A stretch of 14,445 nucleotides of DNA, from NCBI GenBank assembly GCA_023443705.1, contig JAEZTD010000189.1, positions 1-14,445 on the forward strand, read 5' to 3'. The notes under the pieces are model-generated. The model ran no database searches. It had not been told where the DNA came from and saw only the letters and a list, made by a program, of their open reading frames with translations. The position numbers were made by a program, and so were the translations under genes. Below are positions 6,967 to 14,357 of this stretch, one piece after another. This stretch comes from Bacillota bacterium (GTDB lineage: Bacteria; Bacillota; Clostridia; Christensenellales; Aristaeellaceae). Each line of letters starts with the position of its first letter. Position 1 is the stretch's first letter.

Positions 6967-8195
6967 ACGCACCTCCTGATGGCGAGAACCCCGTTGTGCC
7001 CGCCAAATCCCAGCGAAATCGAAAGCGCCATGTCGATGGCCGCGTCTCGCGCGGTGTTCGGAACGTAGTCAAGGTCGCACTCCGGATCCGCTTCCTCCAG
7101 ATGAATTGTGGGCGGGACCCTGGAAGCATTCAGCGCCAGCACCGATGCGATCAATTCCGCCGCGCCCGCCGCGCCCAGCATGTGGCCGGTCATGGACTTG
7201 GTGGAAGAGATGAGCGCCCTGCGGGCCGCGTCCTCCCCCAGCGCCTTTTTGATGGCGAGCGTCTCCAGCTTGTCGTTGAGCGGCGTGCCGGTGCCGTGGG
7301 CGTTGATGTAAATAAGCCCGTTCGCGCCGCCCGCTTCCCGAAGCGCCTGAACGATTGCACGCGCTCCGCCGACGGCCTCCGGGTGCGGCGCGGTGATGTG
7401 GTGCGCGTCGCAGGTGTTGCCGTAGCCGACGACCTCCGCGAAGATCTTCGCCCCCCGCGCCTTCGCGCCCTCGTAGGTTTCAAGCACTACCGCGCCCGCG
7501 CCCTCGCCCATGACGAAGCCGGTGCGGCGTGCGTCAAAGGGCAGCGACGCCCGCTCCGGGTCGGCGGTCTCGCAAAGCGCCTTGCAACTGATGAAACCCG
7601 CGACGCCCATCGGCTCGATCGTCGCCTCGGAGCCGCCCGCGATGACGGCGTCCGCATAGCCGTGCCGGATCGCCCGGTACGCCTCGCCGACGGCGTTTGT
7701 GGAAGTGGCGCAGGCTGTGACCACCGGCAAGCTCGGCCCCTGGGCGTTAAAGCGGATCGCGATGTTGCCGGAGGCGATGTTCGAGATCATCATTGGAATG
7801 TAGAGCGGCGACACGCGGTTCGGGCCGCGGGTGAGCAGCTTTTCGGTCTCCGCAACGAAGGTGTGCATGCCGCCGATGCCGCTGCCCATGTACACGCCCA
7901 GGCGCTCCGGCTCGACCGCGCCGACGATCCCGCTCTCGCTGACAGCCTGCTGCGCCGCCGCCATCGCGTACTGGGTGAAAAGGTCCATCCTGCGGGACTC
8001 ACCCTTGTCGATGCCATAGGCTTCAGGGCTGAAGCCCTTGACCTCCGCGGCCACCTTTGACTTGAACTCCGTTGCGTCGAAGCGGGTGATGGGGCCGATG
8101 CCACTCACCCCCGCGAAGAGATTTTCGCCAAATGTCCTGATATCGTTTCCGACGGGCGATATGACGCCCATGCCGGTAATGACCACACGGTTCAC
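6963..8195 (-). CDS. fabF: 3-oxoacyl-ACP synthase II (KAS II)
   Basis: Condensing enzyme for chain elongation: malonyl-ACP plus acyl-ACP gives 3-oxoacyl-ACP and CO2. The GTG start at 8195 gives 410 residues beginning VNRVVITGMGVISPVG, the standard N-terminus, with GGAGGGG six bases upstream; the longer frame to 8285 lies within the fabG coding region. The catalytic triad is present: Cys162 in VTACATSTNA, His300 in INAHGTGTPLNDK and His338 in KSMTGHMLGAAGA, with Lys333. The C-terminal glycine loop is SLGFGGHNGVL (394-404). It follows fabG by 13 nt and overlaps accB by 4 nt. Being the only elongating KAS in the operon, it probably handles all elongation steps encoded here. Confidence 0.97.
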   Translation of the reverse strand: MNRVVITGMGVISPVGNDIRTFGENLFAGVSGIGPITRFDATEFKSKVAAEVKGFSPEAYGIDKGESRRMDLFTQYAMAAAQQAVSESGIVGAVEPERLGVYMGSGIGGMHTFVAETEKLLTRGPNRVSPLYIPMMISNIASGNIAIRFNAQGPSLPVVTACATSTNAVGEAYRAIRHGYADAVIAGGSEATIEPMGVAGFISCKALCETADPERASLPFDARRTGFVMGEGAGAVVLETYEGAKARGAKIFAEVVGYGNTCDAHHITAPHPEAVGGARAIVQALREAGGANGLIYINAHGTGTPLNDKLETLAIKKALGEDAARRALISSTKSMTGHMLGAAGAAELIASVLALNASRVPPTIHLEEADPECDLDYVPNTARDAAIDMALSISLGFGGHNGVLAIRRCV

Positions 8196-8208
8196 GTTGA
8201 ACCCCTCC

Positions 8209-8946
8209 CTACATGTACAGGCCGCCGTCGACCTGAAGCACCGCACCGGTGATGTAGGCCGCCGCATCGCCCGCCAGGAATACAACGACCTCCGCGACCT
8301 CCTCCGCCGTGCCGATGCGCCGAAGCGGCACGACCTTCAGCGCCTCGGTCAGCACCTCTTCCTTCATGGCGGCGGTCATCTCCGTCTTGACAAAGCCCGG
8401 CGCCACCGCGTTGACGGTGATGCCCCGCGCGGCCAGCTCCCGCGCCAGCGTCTTGGTGAGGCCGATCATGCCCGCCTTCGCGGCGGCGTAATTGGCCTGT
8501 CCGGCGTTCCCCATGAGCCCGGCCACCGACGAGACATTGATGATGCGCCCCGCGCGCTTTTTGATGAGGTCCGGCATCACGGCCTTCGCCAAGAGGAACG
8601 CGCCGGTGAGGTTGACGTCCACCACGCGGCGGAAGTCCTCCTCGCGCATGCGCATCGACAGCGCGTCCCGGGTGATCCCGGCATTGTTGACGAGGATGTC
8701 GAAGGGCCCCAGCGCGCTTCTGGCCTCGCTCACCGCGCGGGCGACGGCCTCGCCGTCCGATACGTCGCAGGAATACGCTTCCGCGCGGACATTCAGCGCA
8801 CGGACTTCTTCAAGGGTCTCCTGGGCCGCCTGCACATTCCCAGCGTAAAACAGCGCCACGTCCGCGCCCAGTGCGGCAAGCTTCAGCGCCACCGCCCGGC
8901 CGATGCCGCGGGTTCCTCCTGTAATGAGCGCGATTTTTCCCTTCAT
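8209..8946 (-). CDS. fabG: 3-oxoacyl-ACP reductase FabG
   Basis: Short-chain dehydrogenase that reduces 3-oxoacyl-ACP to 3-hydroxyacyl-ACP with NADPH. The ATG at 8946 gives 245 residues, a normal length. The cofactor-binding motif is TGGTRGIG (9-16), followed by NNAG (87-90); the catalytic tetrad is Asn112, Ser140, Tyr153 and Lys157 (Y-AAA-K). The C-terminus ends in VDGGLYM, typical of FabG. The start was chosen because MKGKIALITGG is the family N-terminus and GGGAGG lies just upstream; the frame to 9111 runs into fabD. Its ATG overlaps the fabD stop as ATGA. Confidence 0.97.
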   Translation of the reverse strand: MKGKIALITGGTRGIGRAVALKLAALGADVALFYAGNVQAAQETLEEVRALNVRAEAYSCDVSDGEAVARAVSEARSALGPFDILVNNAGITRDALSMRMREEDFRRVVDVNLTGAFLLAKAVMPDLIKKRAGRIINVSSVAGLMGNAGQANYAAAKAGMIGLTKTLARELAARGITVNAVAPGFVKTEMTAAMKEEVLTEALKVVPLRRIGTAEEVAEVVVFLAGDAAAYITGAVLQVDGGLYM

Positions 8947-9857
8947 GAAAGCCTCCCCTTGAGCGCGGCGAGTCCATCCAATCCGCCGACCGGGATGGCT
9001 TCGGCCAGCGGATTGATCTTCTGAATCAGCCCGCTCAGTGTGTTGCCCGGCCCGACCTCTACGAAAAGGCGCACGCCCTCCGCGATCATGTGTTCCACCG
9101 TCTCCTGCCAACGGACGGACGAAGAAATCTGCCTGGACAGCGTTTCCGCCTCCTCGCCCGCGCGGTAAGGCCGGGCGGTGAGGTTCGCGTAGATCGGCAT
9201 CGCGGGAGAAGAGAACTTTGTCCCCGCCAGCGCGGCCCGCATGCCTTCCGTCGCCGGGCGCATGAAGGGCGAATGAAACGCGCCGGACACGTTCAGCCGG
9301 ATCGCACGTCCGCCCTCTGCGCGCGCGGCGGCAATAAGCGCTTCCGCCGTCTCCTGCGCGCAGGCGACGACCGTCTGCCCCGGGGCGTTGAAGTTGACCG
9401 GATAGGCTTCGTTAAGCCCTCGGCAAAGCTCAATCACCTTTTCCGCGGGCAGCTTGACCACCGCGAACATCGCGCCGGGGTGTTTCCCCGCCGCGTCCTG
9501 CATGAGTTCCGCGCGCCTTATAACCAACCGGAACCCCTCCTCAAAGGAGAGAAGCCCGGAAAACGCGGCGGCGGCCATTTCGCCCAGCGAAAAACCTGCC
9601 GAAAAGGCGGGCTGGCCGGTAATCTCCCGCGCCGCAACCGCGCAGACGTAGTCCACGAGAAACAGACAGGGCTGCGCGTTGATGGTCTGGGTCAGTTCCT
9701 CCGCCGGGCCTTCGAAGCACTGCTTCAAAGTGCCGGGGCGGATGGCCTCGGCGCGGTCGAAGTACGGCCGCACTGAGGCGATGTTTTCGTAAAGATCCAT
9801 GCCCATGCTGGGCGCCTGCGCGCCCTGGCCGGCAAAGACATACGCTACTCTGTCCAT
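8943..9857 (-). CDS. fabD: Malonyl-CoA:ACP transacylase
   Basis: Transfers malonyl from CoA to the phosphopantetheine arm of ACP, supplying the extender for FabH and FabF. The protein has 304 residues, beginning MDRVAYVFAGQGAQ, and contains the nucleophile Ser90 in GFSLGE (88-93), Arg115 in RRAELMQ, His195 in GAFHSPFM and the C-terminal EVGPGNTLSGL (267-277). The nucleophile elbow has Phe where many FabDs have His (GHSLGE); this position varies among Firmicutes and is not the catalytic His, so activity is expected. The ATG at 9857 has CGGAGG upstream and lies 13 nt inside the end of fabK, which points to translational coupling. It overlaps fabG by 4 nt. Confidence 0.96.
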   Translation of the reverse strand: MDRVAYVFAGQGAQAPSMGMDLYENIASVRPYFDRAEAIRPGTLKQCFEGPAEELTQTINAQPCLFLVDYVCAVAAREITGQPAFSAGFSLGEMAAAAFSGLLSFEEGFRLVIRRAELMQDAAGKHPGAMFAVVKLPAEKVIELCRGLNEAYPVNFNAPGQTVVACAQETAEALIAAARAEGGRAIRLNVSGAFHSPFMRPATEGMRAALAGTKFSSPAMPIYANLTARPYRAGEEAETLSRQISSSVRWQETVEHMIAEGVRLFVEVGPGNTLSGLIQKINPLAEAIPVGGLDGLAALKGRLS

Positions 9858-10789
9858 TGCGTCGCCTCCGCGAACAGCTTCCGGGCCTCGGCCAGCATGG
9901 TGTCGATGATCTCGGCGGCGGGCTTGATATCGCATACGAGTCCCGCGATCTGCCCGGCCATGAAAGAGCCGCGTTCAAGGTCTCCCTCGACGGCGGCCAG
10001 CCGGAGCGACCCTGTGCCGAAGGCCTCGATCTCTTCGTTGGTGATGCCGGAATCGTACTCCATGCGCCCCAGTTGGGCGGTAAACAGGTTTTTGAGCGCC
10101 CGAACCGGGTGCCCCAGCCGCTTTCCGGTAACCTGGGTATCAATGTCCTTGGCCTTTACGACCTTTTCCTTGTAAGCGTTATGGACGCGGCACTCGGTCG
10201 CGCACAAAAAGCGGGTGCCCATCTGCACGCCCTCCGCACCCAGCATGAACGCCGCCGCAAAACCGCGCCCGTCCGCGATGCCACCTGCCGCGATCACGGG
10301 GATCGAAACCGCCTGCGCGACCTGCGGCACCAGCGCCATCGTGGTGGTCTCGCCCACATGACCGCCGGATTCGCAGCCTTCCGCGATGACCGCCGTAGCG
10401 CCCTCGCGCTCCACGCGGCGGGCGATGGCGACGGAAGGCACCACCGGCACAACCTTGATGCCGGCGGGAACCCAGTCCTTCATGTATTTACCCGGGAGCC
10501 CCGCGCCGGTGGTGACCACCGGCACCTTCTCCTCGAGGACGATCCGAGCCACCGACTCTACGTGGGGGCTCATCAGCATTACGTTCACGCCGAAGGGCTT
10601 TTCTGTCATCGAACGGCAAAGCCGGATCTGCTCGCGCAGGTACTCTCCCGGCGCGTTCATGGCACTGATGACGCCCAGCCCACCGGCGTTTGAAACCGCC
10701 GCGGCCAGGTGCGCCTCGCTGACCCAGGCCATGCCGCCCTGAAGCACCGGCTTCACAATGCCCAGCGCCCCGGTTACTCTGGTGGTCAT
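9845..10789 (-). CDS. fabK: Enoyl-ACP reductase II (FMN-dependent FabK)
   Basis: Flavoprotein of the 2-nitropropane dioxygenase-like family that performs the final reduction of trans-2-enoyl-ACP. At 314 residues it matches pneumococcal FabK throughout: PVLQGGMAWVSEAHLAAAVS near the N-terminus, KPFGVNVMLMSP, VTTGAGLPGKYM, VPVVPSVAIARR, the flavin/catalytic AEGCESGGHVGETTTM, VIAAGGIADGRGFAAAF followed by MLGAEGVQMGTRFL, the KAKDIDTQVTG segment and FMAGQIAGLV. No FabI is seen in the window, so FabK is the local enoyl reductase; FabK enzymes are known for being insensitive to triclosan. The ATG directly follows the acpP stop (TAA-ATG) and the gene overlaps fabD by 13 nt. Alternative members of the family exist, but the position inside the fab operon makes FabK the clear choice. 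Confidence 0.95.
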   Translation of the reverse strand: MTTRVTGALGIVKPVLQGGMAWVSEAHLAAAVSNAGGLGVISAMNAPGEYLREQIRLCRSMTEKPFGVNVMLMSPHVESVARIVLEEKVPVVTTGAGLPGKYMKDWVPAGIKVVPVVPSVAIARRVEREGATAVIAEGCESGGHVGETTTMALVPQVAQAVSIPVIAAGGIADGRGFAAAFMLGAEGVQMGTRFLCATECRVHNAYKEKVVKAKDIDTQVTGKRLGHPVRALKNLFTAQLGRMEYDSGITNEEIEAFGTGSLRLAAVEGDLERGSFMAGQIAGLVCDIKPAAEIIDTMLAEARKLFAEATQWTE

Positions 10790-11008
10790 TTACTTCGTCC
10801 CCTCGATGCGGTTGACCAAGTCCTGAACGGTCTTGTCGGTGGCGTCGAGCTCGATCGTCATCGAGAATTCGTCTTCCAGCTTCATGGCCATCTCCGCCAC
10901 GTCCAGCGAGTCAAAGTCCAGCTCCGCGAAGGTGCTCTCCGGCTTGATGGAAGAAATGTCGATCCCCTTGTACTCCGAGAGCGCCTGCGCAACTTTTTCA
11001 AACGTCAT
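10790..11008 (-). CDS. acpP: Acyl carrier protein
   Basis: Small acidic carrier that holds the growing acyl chain on a phosphopantetheine arm. The ATG at 11008 gives 72 residues, slightly shorter than the usual 75-80. The attachment site is Ser34 in ELDFDSLDVAEM (29-40). The start was chosen because MTFEKVAQAL is the family N-terminus and GGAGGA lies 7 nt upstream; a TTG five codons earlier overlaps that site. A 55-nt gap separates it from fabH, the longest gap in the operon. The 30 or so bases before its ribosome-binding site are AT-rich, unlike the surroundings, which could help strong translation of this abundant protein. Confidence 0.96.
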   Translation of the reverse strand: MTFEKVAQALSEYKGIDISSIKPESTFAELDFDSLDVAEMAMKLEDEFSMTIELDATDKTVQDLVNRIEGTK

Positions 11009-11063
11009 GTGAATGTCCTCCAAGCAAAAATTTTGAATATGTGATGGCTGTTGCCTTGCGGCC

Positions 11064-12017
11064 TTAGGGGTTCCACCGGACGAGGCACGCGCCCGTCACG
11101 AGGCCCGCGCCGAAGGCGGACATCGCGAGAACCTGACCGGGTTTGATCGCCCCAGCGCGGTTCATCTCATCCAGCAGGATCGGCAGCGTCGCCGACGAGG
11201 TGTTTCCGTAGCGTTCCAGGTTGTGCGGGAATTTCTCCGGCGGCTGCGCGAGCCTTAAGCGCACCGCCTCGACGATGCGAAGGTTTGCCTGATGCAAAAG
11301 GAAGAAGGCGACATCGCCCGGCTCCATGCCGTTTTCGGTGAGCAGCGCCCGGATATCCTCGGCGGAGGCGGACACCGCGAAGCGGTACACCTCCTGACCG
11401 GCCATGTGCAGGTAATCCTGCCCCGTTGGACTCGCCTCAAAGGGGCTGTTGCCGGTCGTCGCGCGCATGTACAGCGGCATGCTGCCGCCGTTCGCGGTAA
11501 GGCGCGTCGAGAGAAGTCCCTCGCCGCCGTCCACCACCACCGCGCCCGCGCCGTCGCCGAACAGCACGCATTCCTCGCGGCGCGTCCAGTCTACAATGTG
11601 GCTCATGGACTCGGCGCAGACGACTAGGATGCGGCCTGCCTTTCCGGCGCGAAGGTACGCGTCGGCCATGTCCAGCGCGTAGATGAAACCGGCGCAGGCG
11701 CCGTTTACGTCAAGGGCCGGACAGGTCGCGCCCAAGTCCCGCTGTACGATGCAGGCGAGTGCGGGGGTTACCCACTCCCCCTGCACGGTGGAGCAGATAA
11801 TGAAATCGATCGCGTCCGCGCCGAGTTTCGCAGCCTCGAGCGCGGCCTGCGCCGCACGAGAAGCGAGGTGGCTCAGCGATTCATCGCCGAGAACTCTGCG
11901 CTCCCGGATACCGGTGCGCGTGGAAATCCATTCATCGCTTGTGTCGAGAAATCCGGTCAGCTCCTGATTGGTTACGACTTTGGACGGCAGCGCGCTGCCG
12001 GTGGATAGAATTCTCAA
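11064..12017 (-). CDS. fabH: 3-oxoacyl-ACP synthase III (KAS III)
   Basis: Starts fatty-acid chains by condensing a short acyl-CoA with malonyl-ACP. The 317 residues carry the Cys-His-Asn triad: Cys108 in NGACAGF, His242 in LLHQANLRI and Asn272 in YGNTSSATLP. Other family features are DEWISTRTGIRER (28-40), GDGAGAVV (154-161) and the C-terminal SAFGAGLVTGACLVRW. The start codon is an unusual TTG at 12017: it has GGAGG nine bases upstream, gives the expected N-terminus (ILSTGSALPSKVVTN) and overlaps the fabT stop as TTGA. The rare start codon may keep FabH levels low relative to downstream enzymes, which is an inference. Substrate preference (acetyl or branched primers) cannot be read from the sequence alone. 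Confidence 0.95.
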   Translation of the reverse strand: MRILSTGSALPSKVVTNQELTGFLDTSDEWISTRTGIRERRVLGDESLSHLASRAAQAALEAAKLGADAIDFIICSTVQGEWVTPALACIVQRDLGATCPALDVNGACAGFIYALDMADAYLRAGKAGRILVVCAESMSHIVDWTRREECVLFGDGAGAVVVDGGEGLLSTRLTANGGSMPLYMRATTGNSPFEASPTGQDYLHMAGQEVYRFAVSASAEDIRALLTENGMEPGDVAFFLLHQANLRIVEAVRLRLAQPPEKFPHNLERYGNTSSATLPILLDEMNRAGAIKPGQVLAMSAFGAGLVTGACLVRWNP

Positions 12018-12502
12018 AGGTCTGCGCCTCCATCGGGAGATTTTGGCATGAGCTCCAGCGCCCGCTTTTCAAAAAACTCATTAAGCGTCTTCAGGCCGTG
12101 GAGCAGGGCGGCCTTTTCCGCTTCCGGGATGCTACGGCTCACGGAGCGCACCATCTGCCGGTGAAAGTATCGGTGGGAGATGTCGGCGCGGCGGCCCAGT
12201 TCGGTCAGTCTCACGTAGATGCGCCGCCCGTCCCGCTCGCAGCGGGCCTTGTGGACGAACCCCTTCTTCTCCAGCCGCTTGACCATCATCGTCACTGACG
12301 GCGGCGAAATGTCCAGCGCCTGGGCGATGTCGGTCATTGTGCGGCCGTCCGGTCCGCTGTCCCCAATGGCCTCGATGGTGTGCATCTCGCTGATGGACAG
12401 GTTGTCGCCGCTGAGGTTTGCCAGCATGGCTTCCTCGATGGCCTGCACCGAGCGGTAGGTGTTGACCAGCATCTCGTTGAGCTGGGCGGAAAAAGGATCC
12501 AT
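12014..12502 (-). CDS. fabT: FabT-like MarR-family repressor of fatty-acid synthesis
   Basis: A 162-residue MarR-family regulator. It shares with streptococcal FabT an N-terminal helix, the segment LSISEMHTIEAIG (35-47), a winged helix-turn-helix (TMTDIAQALDISPPSVTMMVKRLEKKGFV, 55-83, wing 87-103 with CERDGRR) and a C-terminal dimer helix (RYFHRQMVRSV...EKAALLHGLKTLNEFFE). Streptococcal FabT represses the fab operon when bound to long-chain acyl-ACP; the same is likely here. It is the first gene of the operon and overlaps fabH by 4 nt, so it would also repress itself. The ATG at 12502 has GAGGTG upstream. A 19-bp palindrome on its own promoter is the probable binding site. FabT is assigned on sequence plus position; a related MarR with a different effector is possible. 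Confidence 0.88.
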   Translation of the reverse strand: MDPFSAQLNEMLVNTYRSVQAIEEAMLANLSGDNLSISEMHTIEAIGDSGPDGRTMTDIAQALDISPPSVTMMVKRLEKKGFVHKARCERDGRRIYVRLTELGRRADISHRYFHRQMVRSVSRSIPEAEKAALLHGLKTLNEFFEKRALELMPKSPDGGADL

Positions 12503-12517
12503 GCCGCACCTCTTATT

Positions 12518-12536
12518 TAATTAGTCTAACTAATTA
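12518..12536. promoter_or_regulatory. Probable FabT operator (19-bp palindrome)
   Basis: TAATTAGT-CTA-ACTAATTA is a perfect 8-bp inverted repeat with a 3-bp centre, a size and symmetry typical of MarR-family sites. It overlaps four bases of the fab -10 box (12533-12536) and the predicted transcription start (about 12526), so a protein bound here would block RNA polymerase. It differs from the TTTGA-type box reported for FabT in lactic acid bacteria. I saw no second clear copy in the window. Confidence 0.75.
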
Positions 12537-12561
12537 TATGAATCAGATATTCCTTTGTCAA
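12533..12561 (-). promoter_or_regulatory. Consensus promoter of the fab operon
   Basis: On the minus strand TTGACA (12561-12556), a 17-bp spacer and TATAAT (12538-12533) match the sigma-70/sigma-A consensus in all twelve positions with ideal spacing. The expected start is near 12526, giving a leader of about 23 nt before the fabT ATG. No other strong promoter was noticed between here and degV, so it may drive the whole 13-gene operon. Confidence 0.85.
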
Positions 12562-12607
12562 GCGTTTGAAAAAGGCGCTGGTGTTAATTTGGAAGCGCCG
12601 CGCCCGG

Positions 12608-12636
12608 TTGAAGATGGGTCGGGAATATGGTATGAT
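12608..12636 (+). promoter_or_regulatory. Predicted promoter of thiN
   Basis: TTGAAG (12608-12613), a 17-bp spacer and TATGAT (12631-12636) precede thiN, with four and five of six consensus bases. The expected start is near 12643, leaving a leader of about 26 nt with AAGGGG eight bases before the ATG. There is no room for a TPP riboswitch in that leader. It is divergent from the fab promoter, with the -35 boxes about 47 bp apart. Confidence 0.6.
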
Positions 12637-12668
12637 TCGGCTGGAACGAACGATAAGGGGCGCTAATT

Positions 12669-13316
12669 ATGGCAAAAACCTGCTGGATAGCCGGAGCAGG
12701 CGAATGGGCGGGGGTGCTTCCCCCCATCCCGGCGGGCGATATGGTGGTCGCGGCCGACGCAGGTTACGATGCGCTCGCCCGCCTCGGCGTCCGGATTGAC
12801 CGGGTTGTGGGCGACTTTGATTCGCTTGGCGCGGCGCCCGAGCACCCCGGCGTCGAGATACACCCGGCGGAGAAGGACGAAACCGACATGATGCTGGCGG
12901 TGCGCGTCGGGCTTGACGCGGGCTACCGGGAATTCCGCATCTACGGCGGGCTGGGCGGGCGGCTCGACCACAGCTTCGCCAACCTGCAGGCCCTCGTTTA
13001 CCTCGCCCGTCGGGGCGCGCGGGGCTGGCTAATTGGAAAAGACGTCACCGTCACCGCCGTATCAAACGGTGATCTTCGCTTTTCCAAACGCGCCATTGGC
13101 ACCGTCTCGGTATTCGCCGCGGACGGAACCGCCCGGGGCGTGACGCTGGAAGGGCTGAAATATCCGCTTCAAGACTATACCATGACCGAGGACGTCCCCA
13201 TCGGCGTCAGCAACGAATTTGCGGGAAAACCCTCCCGCATCGAAGTACAGGAGGGCGTGCTGATTGTAATGGCGGGCGACAACGCACCCGCGTGGCTCGA
13301 AGCGGACGCGCGGTAG
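12669..13316 (+). CDS. thiN: Thiamine pyrophosphokinase
   Basis: Converts thiamine and ATP to thiamine diphosphate and AMP. The 215 residues hold the usual motifs: VAADAGYD (27-34), VVGDFDSLG (47-54), EKDETDMMLA (68-77), and IYGGLGGRLDH (91-101), which supply the ATP/Mg2+ and thiamine pocket; the C-terminal beta domain has GVSNEF (179-184), a family marker near the end. The ATG at 12669 has AAGGGG eight bases upstream. It is the only plus-strand gene, divergent from fabT and convergent with the SRPBCC gene 24 nt downstream. Its link to fatty-acid synthesis is only positional. Confidence 0.95.
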   Translation: MAKTCWIAGAGEWAGVLPPIPAGDMVVAADAGYDALARLGVRIDRVVGDFDSLGAAPEHPGVEIHPAEKDETDMMLAVRVGLDAGYREFRIYGGLGGRLDHSFANLQALVYLARRGARGWLIGKDVTVTAVSNGDLRFSKRAIGTVSVFAADGTARGVTLEGLKYPLQDYTMTEDVPIGVSNEFAGKPSRIEVQEGVLIVMAGDNAPAWLEADAR

Positions 13317-13340
13317 CGCGTGTCACAGAAATTCTCGCCC

Positions 13341-14219
13341 TCAGGCGCCGTTTTCCACGGCGCGCTTGAAGTTATCCAAAATGGCCTGCCAGCCCGCGCG
13401 CTGAAAATCCGGGTCGTTCTCCCCCTCCGCCTCGAAGGTTTCCGTTACCCGCGTGGCTGACGGGCCGATGGCCTCAAACGACGTGTGCGTCATGCGCCCG
13501 TCATCGAGCTGGCTCACGATGCGCTCGCCCGGAACCACATCCGTGTATGTTCCGGAAAAATCGAAAGCCGCGCTTCCGTCCCGCGCCGCCATCGTGTAGA
13601 CGAAGCGGCCGCCCGCCCGAAGGTCGTTAAACGCCTGGGGGCAGTGCCAGCCGTCCGACGCGGCGTTCCACTTCACCACATGCTCCGGCCTGTTCCAGTA
13701 CTCCCAAACCCGCTCAAGGGGCGCGCTGATCTCTGCGGTTATGGTTATCGGCAAAAAGGCCGCTCTGTTTTCCTCGCAGACCGCTTTCAGTGTTTCGAGG
13801 GCGACGTTCCACGGCCCGTCGAACATGTCGAAAAACTCTTCGCCGATCTCGGCGTCCACGGTGAAGCGCGTTGTGTGGCTGTCAATCGCCTCCAGGTGAT
13901 AGCTTTCATAGGCGGGTACCCACTTGCGAGCTTCTTCGCTGGTATAGTCCTCCACGCCATCGGCGATGAGGCCCTGATGCCGGATCGTGATGGTCTTCAG
14001 GTGTTCGCTCACGGTGATCTGGGATACCATGCCCATCCGGCGGCCTTCCTCATCAACCATCAGAAACCGTATGGCGTCTCCCTTTTGCCATCCGCCCTCA
14101 AAGTAGGTGCCTTCGGCAAAGACCGAAGCCCACAGGCGGTACTTTGCGTCGTTGACGACCGCAGCCCAAACCGCCTCGCGGGACGCCAATATGTCGATGG
14201 ACTTTAGAATCTTCCGCAT
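13341..14219 (-). CDS. Tandem SRPBCC (START/AHSA1-like) domain protein
   Basis: A 292-residue cytoplasmic protein built of two successive SRPBCC hydrophobic-pocket domains. The first (about 1-150) opens with ILKSIDILASREAVWAAVVND and contains RLWASVFAEGTYFEGGW. The second (about 157-292) opens with ITITAEISAPLERVWEYWNR and has the AHSA1-like features VVKWNAASDGWHC, DLRAGGRFVYTM, FDFSGTYTDVVPGERI, and a C-terminal GWQAILDNFKRAVE helix. Both start with the same strand-helix pattern, I-x-A-x-x-x-VW, as expected for an internal duplication or fusion. Single-domain members are about 150 residues long. The ATG at 14219 was chosen because GGAGGG lies six bases upstream; the frame extends nine codons further to 14246 without a better site. 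Ligand and function are unknown. No signal peptide or membrane segment is present. Confidence 0.8.
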   Translation of the reverse strand: MRKILKSIDILASREAVWAAVVNDAKYRLWASVFAEGTYFEGGWQKGDAIRFLMVDEEGRRMGMVSQITVSEHLKTITIRHQGLIADGVEDYTSEEARKWVPAYESYHLEAIDSHTTRFTVDAEIGEEFFDMFDGPWNVALETLKAVCEENRAAFLPITITAEISAPLERVWEYWNRPEHVVKWNAASDGWHCPQAFNDLRAGGRFVYTMAARDGSAAFDFSGTYTDVVPGERIVSQLDDGRMTHTSFEAIGPSATRVTETFEAEGENDPDFQRAGWQAILDNFKRAVENGA

Positions 14220-14357
14220 GCTTTCCCTCCGTTCTGTCTTTATCATGCGGCAGCGCCGTCCGACGACAGCCGCTAATCTTCATCAATTGATATACCCCAC
14301 TCGGACGCCGCGAAAAAAGGCCCGCGCACCGCAGCAAAATTTCATCTGACACAAAAC

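Noticed and set aside
9580..9610. FabD nucleophile motif GFSLGE instead of GHSLGE as a sign of inactivity
   Set aside because: The Ser, Arg and the catalytic His195 are present, and this His position varies in Firmicutes (GLSLGE occurs in streptococci).
12637..12668. TPP riboswitch ahead of thiN
   Set aside because: The leader is only about 26 nt long and has none of the conserved THI-box sequence.
13306..13321. Hairpin ACGCG-CGGTAG-CGCGT at the end of thiN as a terminator
   Set aside because: The stem has only 5 bp, overlaps the stop codon and is not followed by a T-run.
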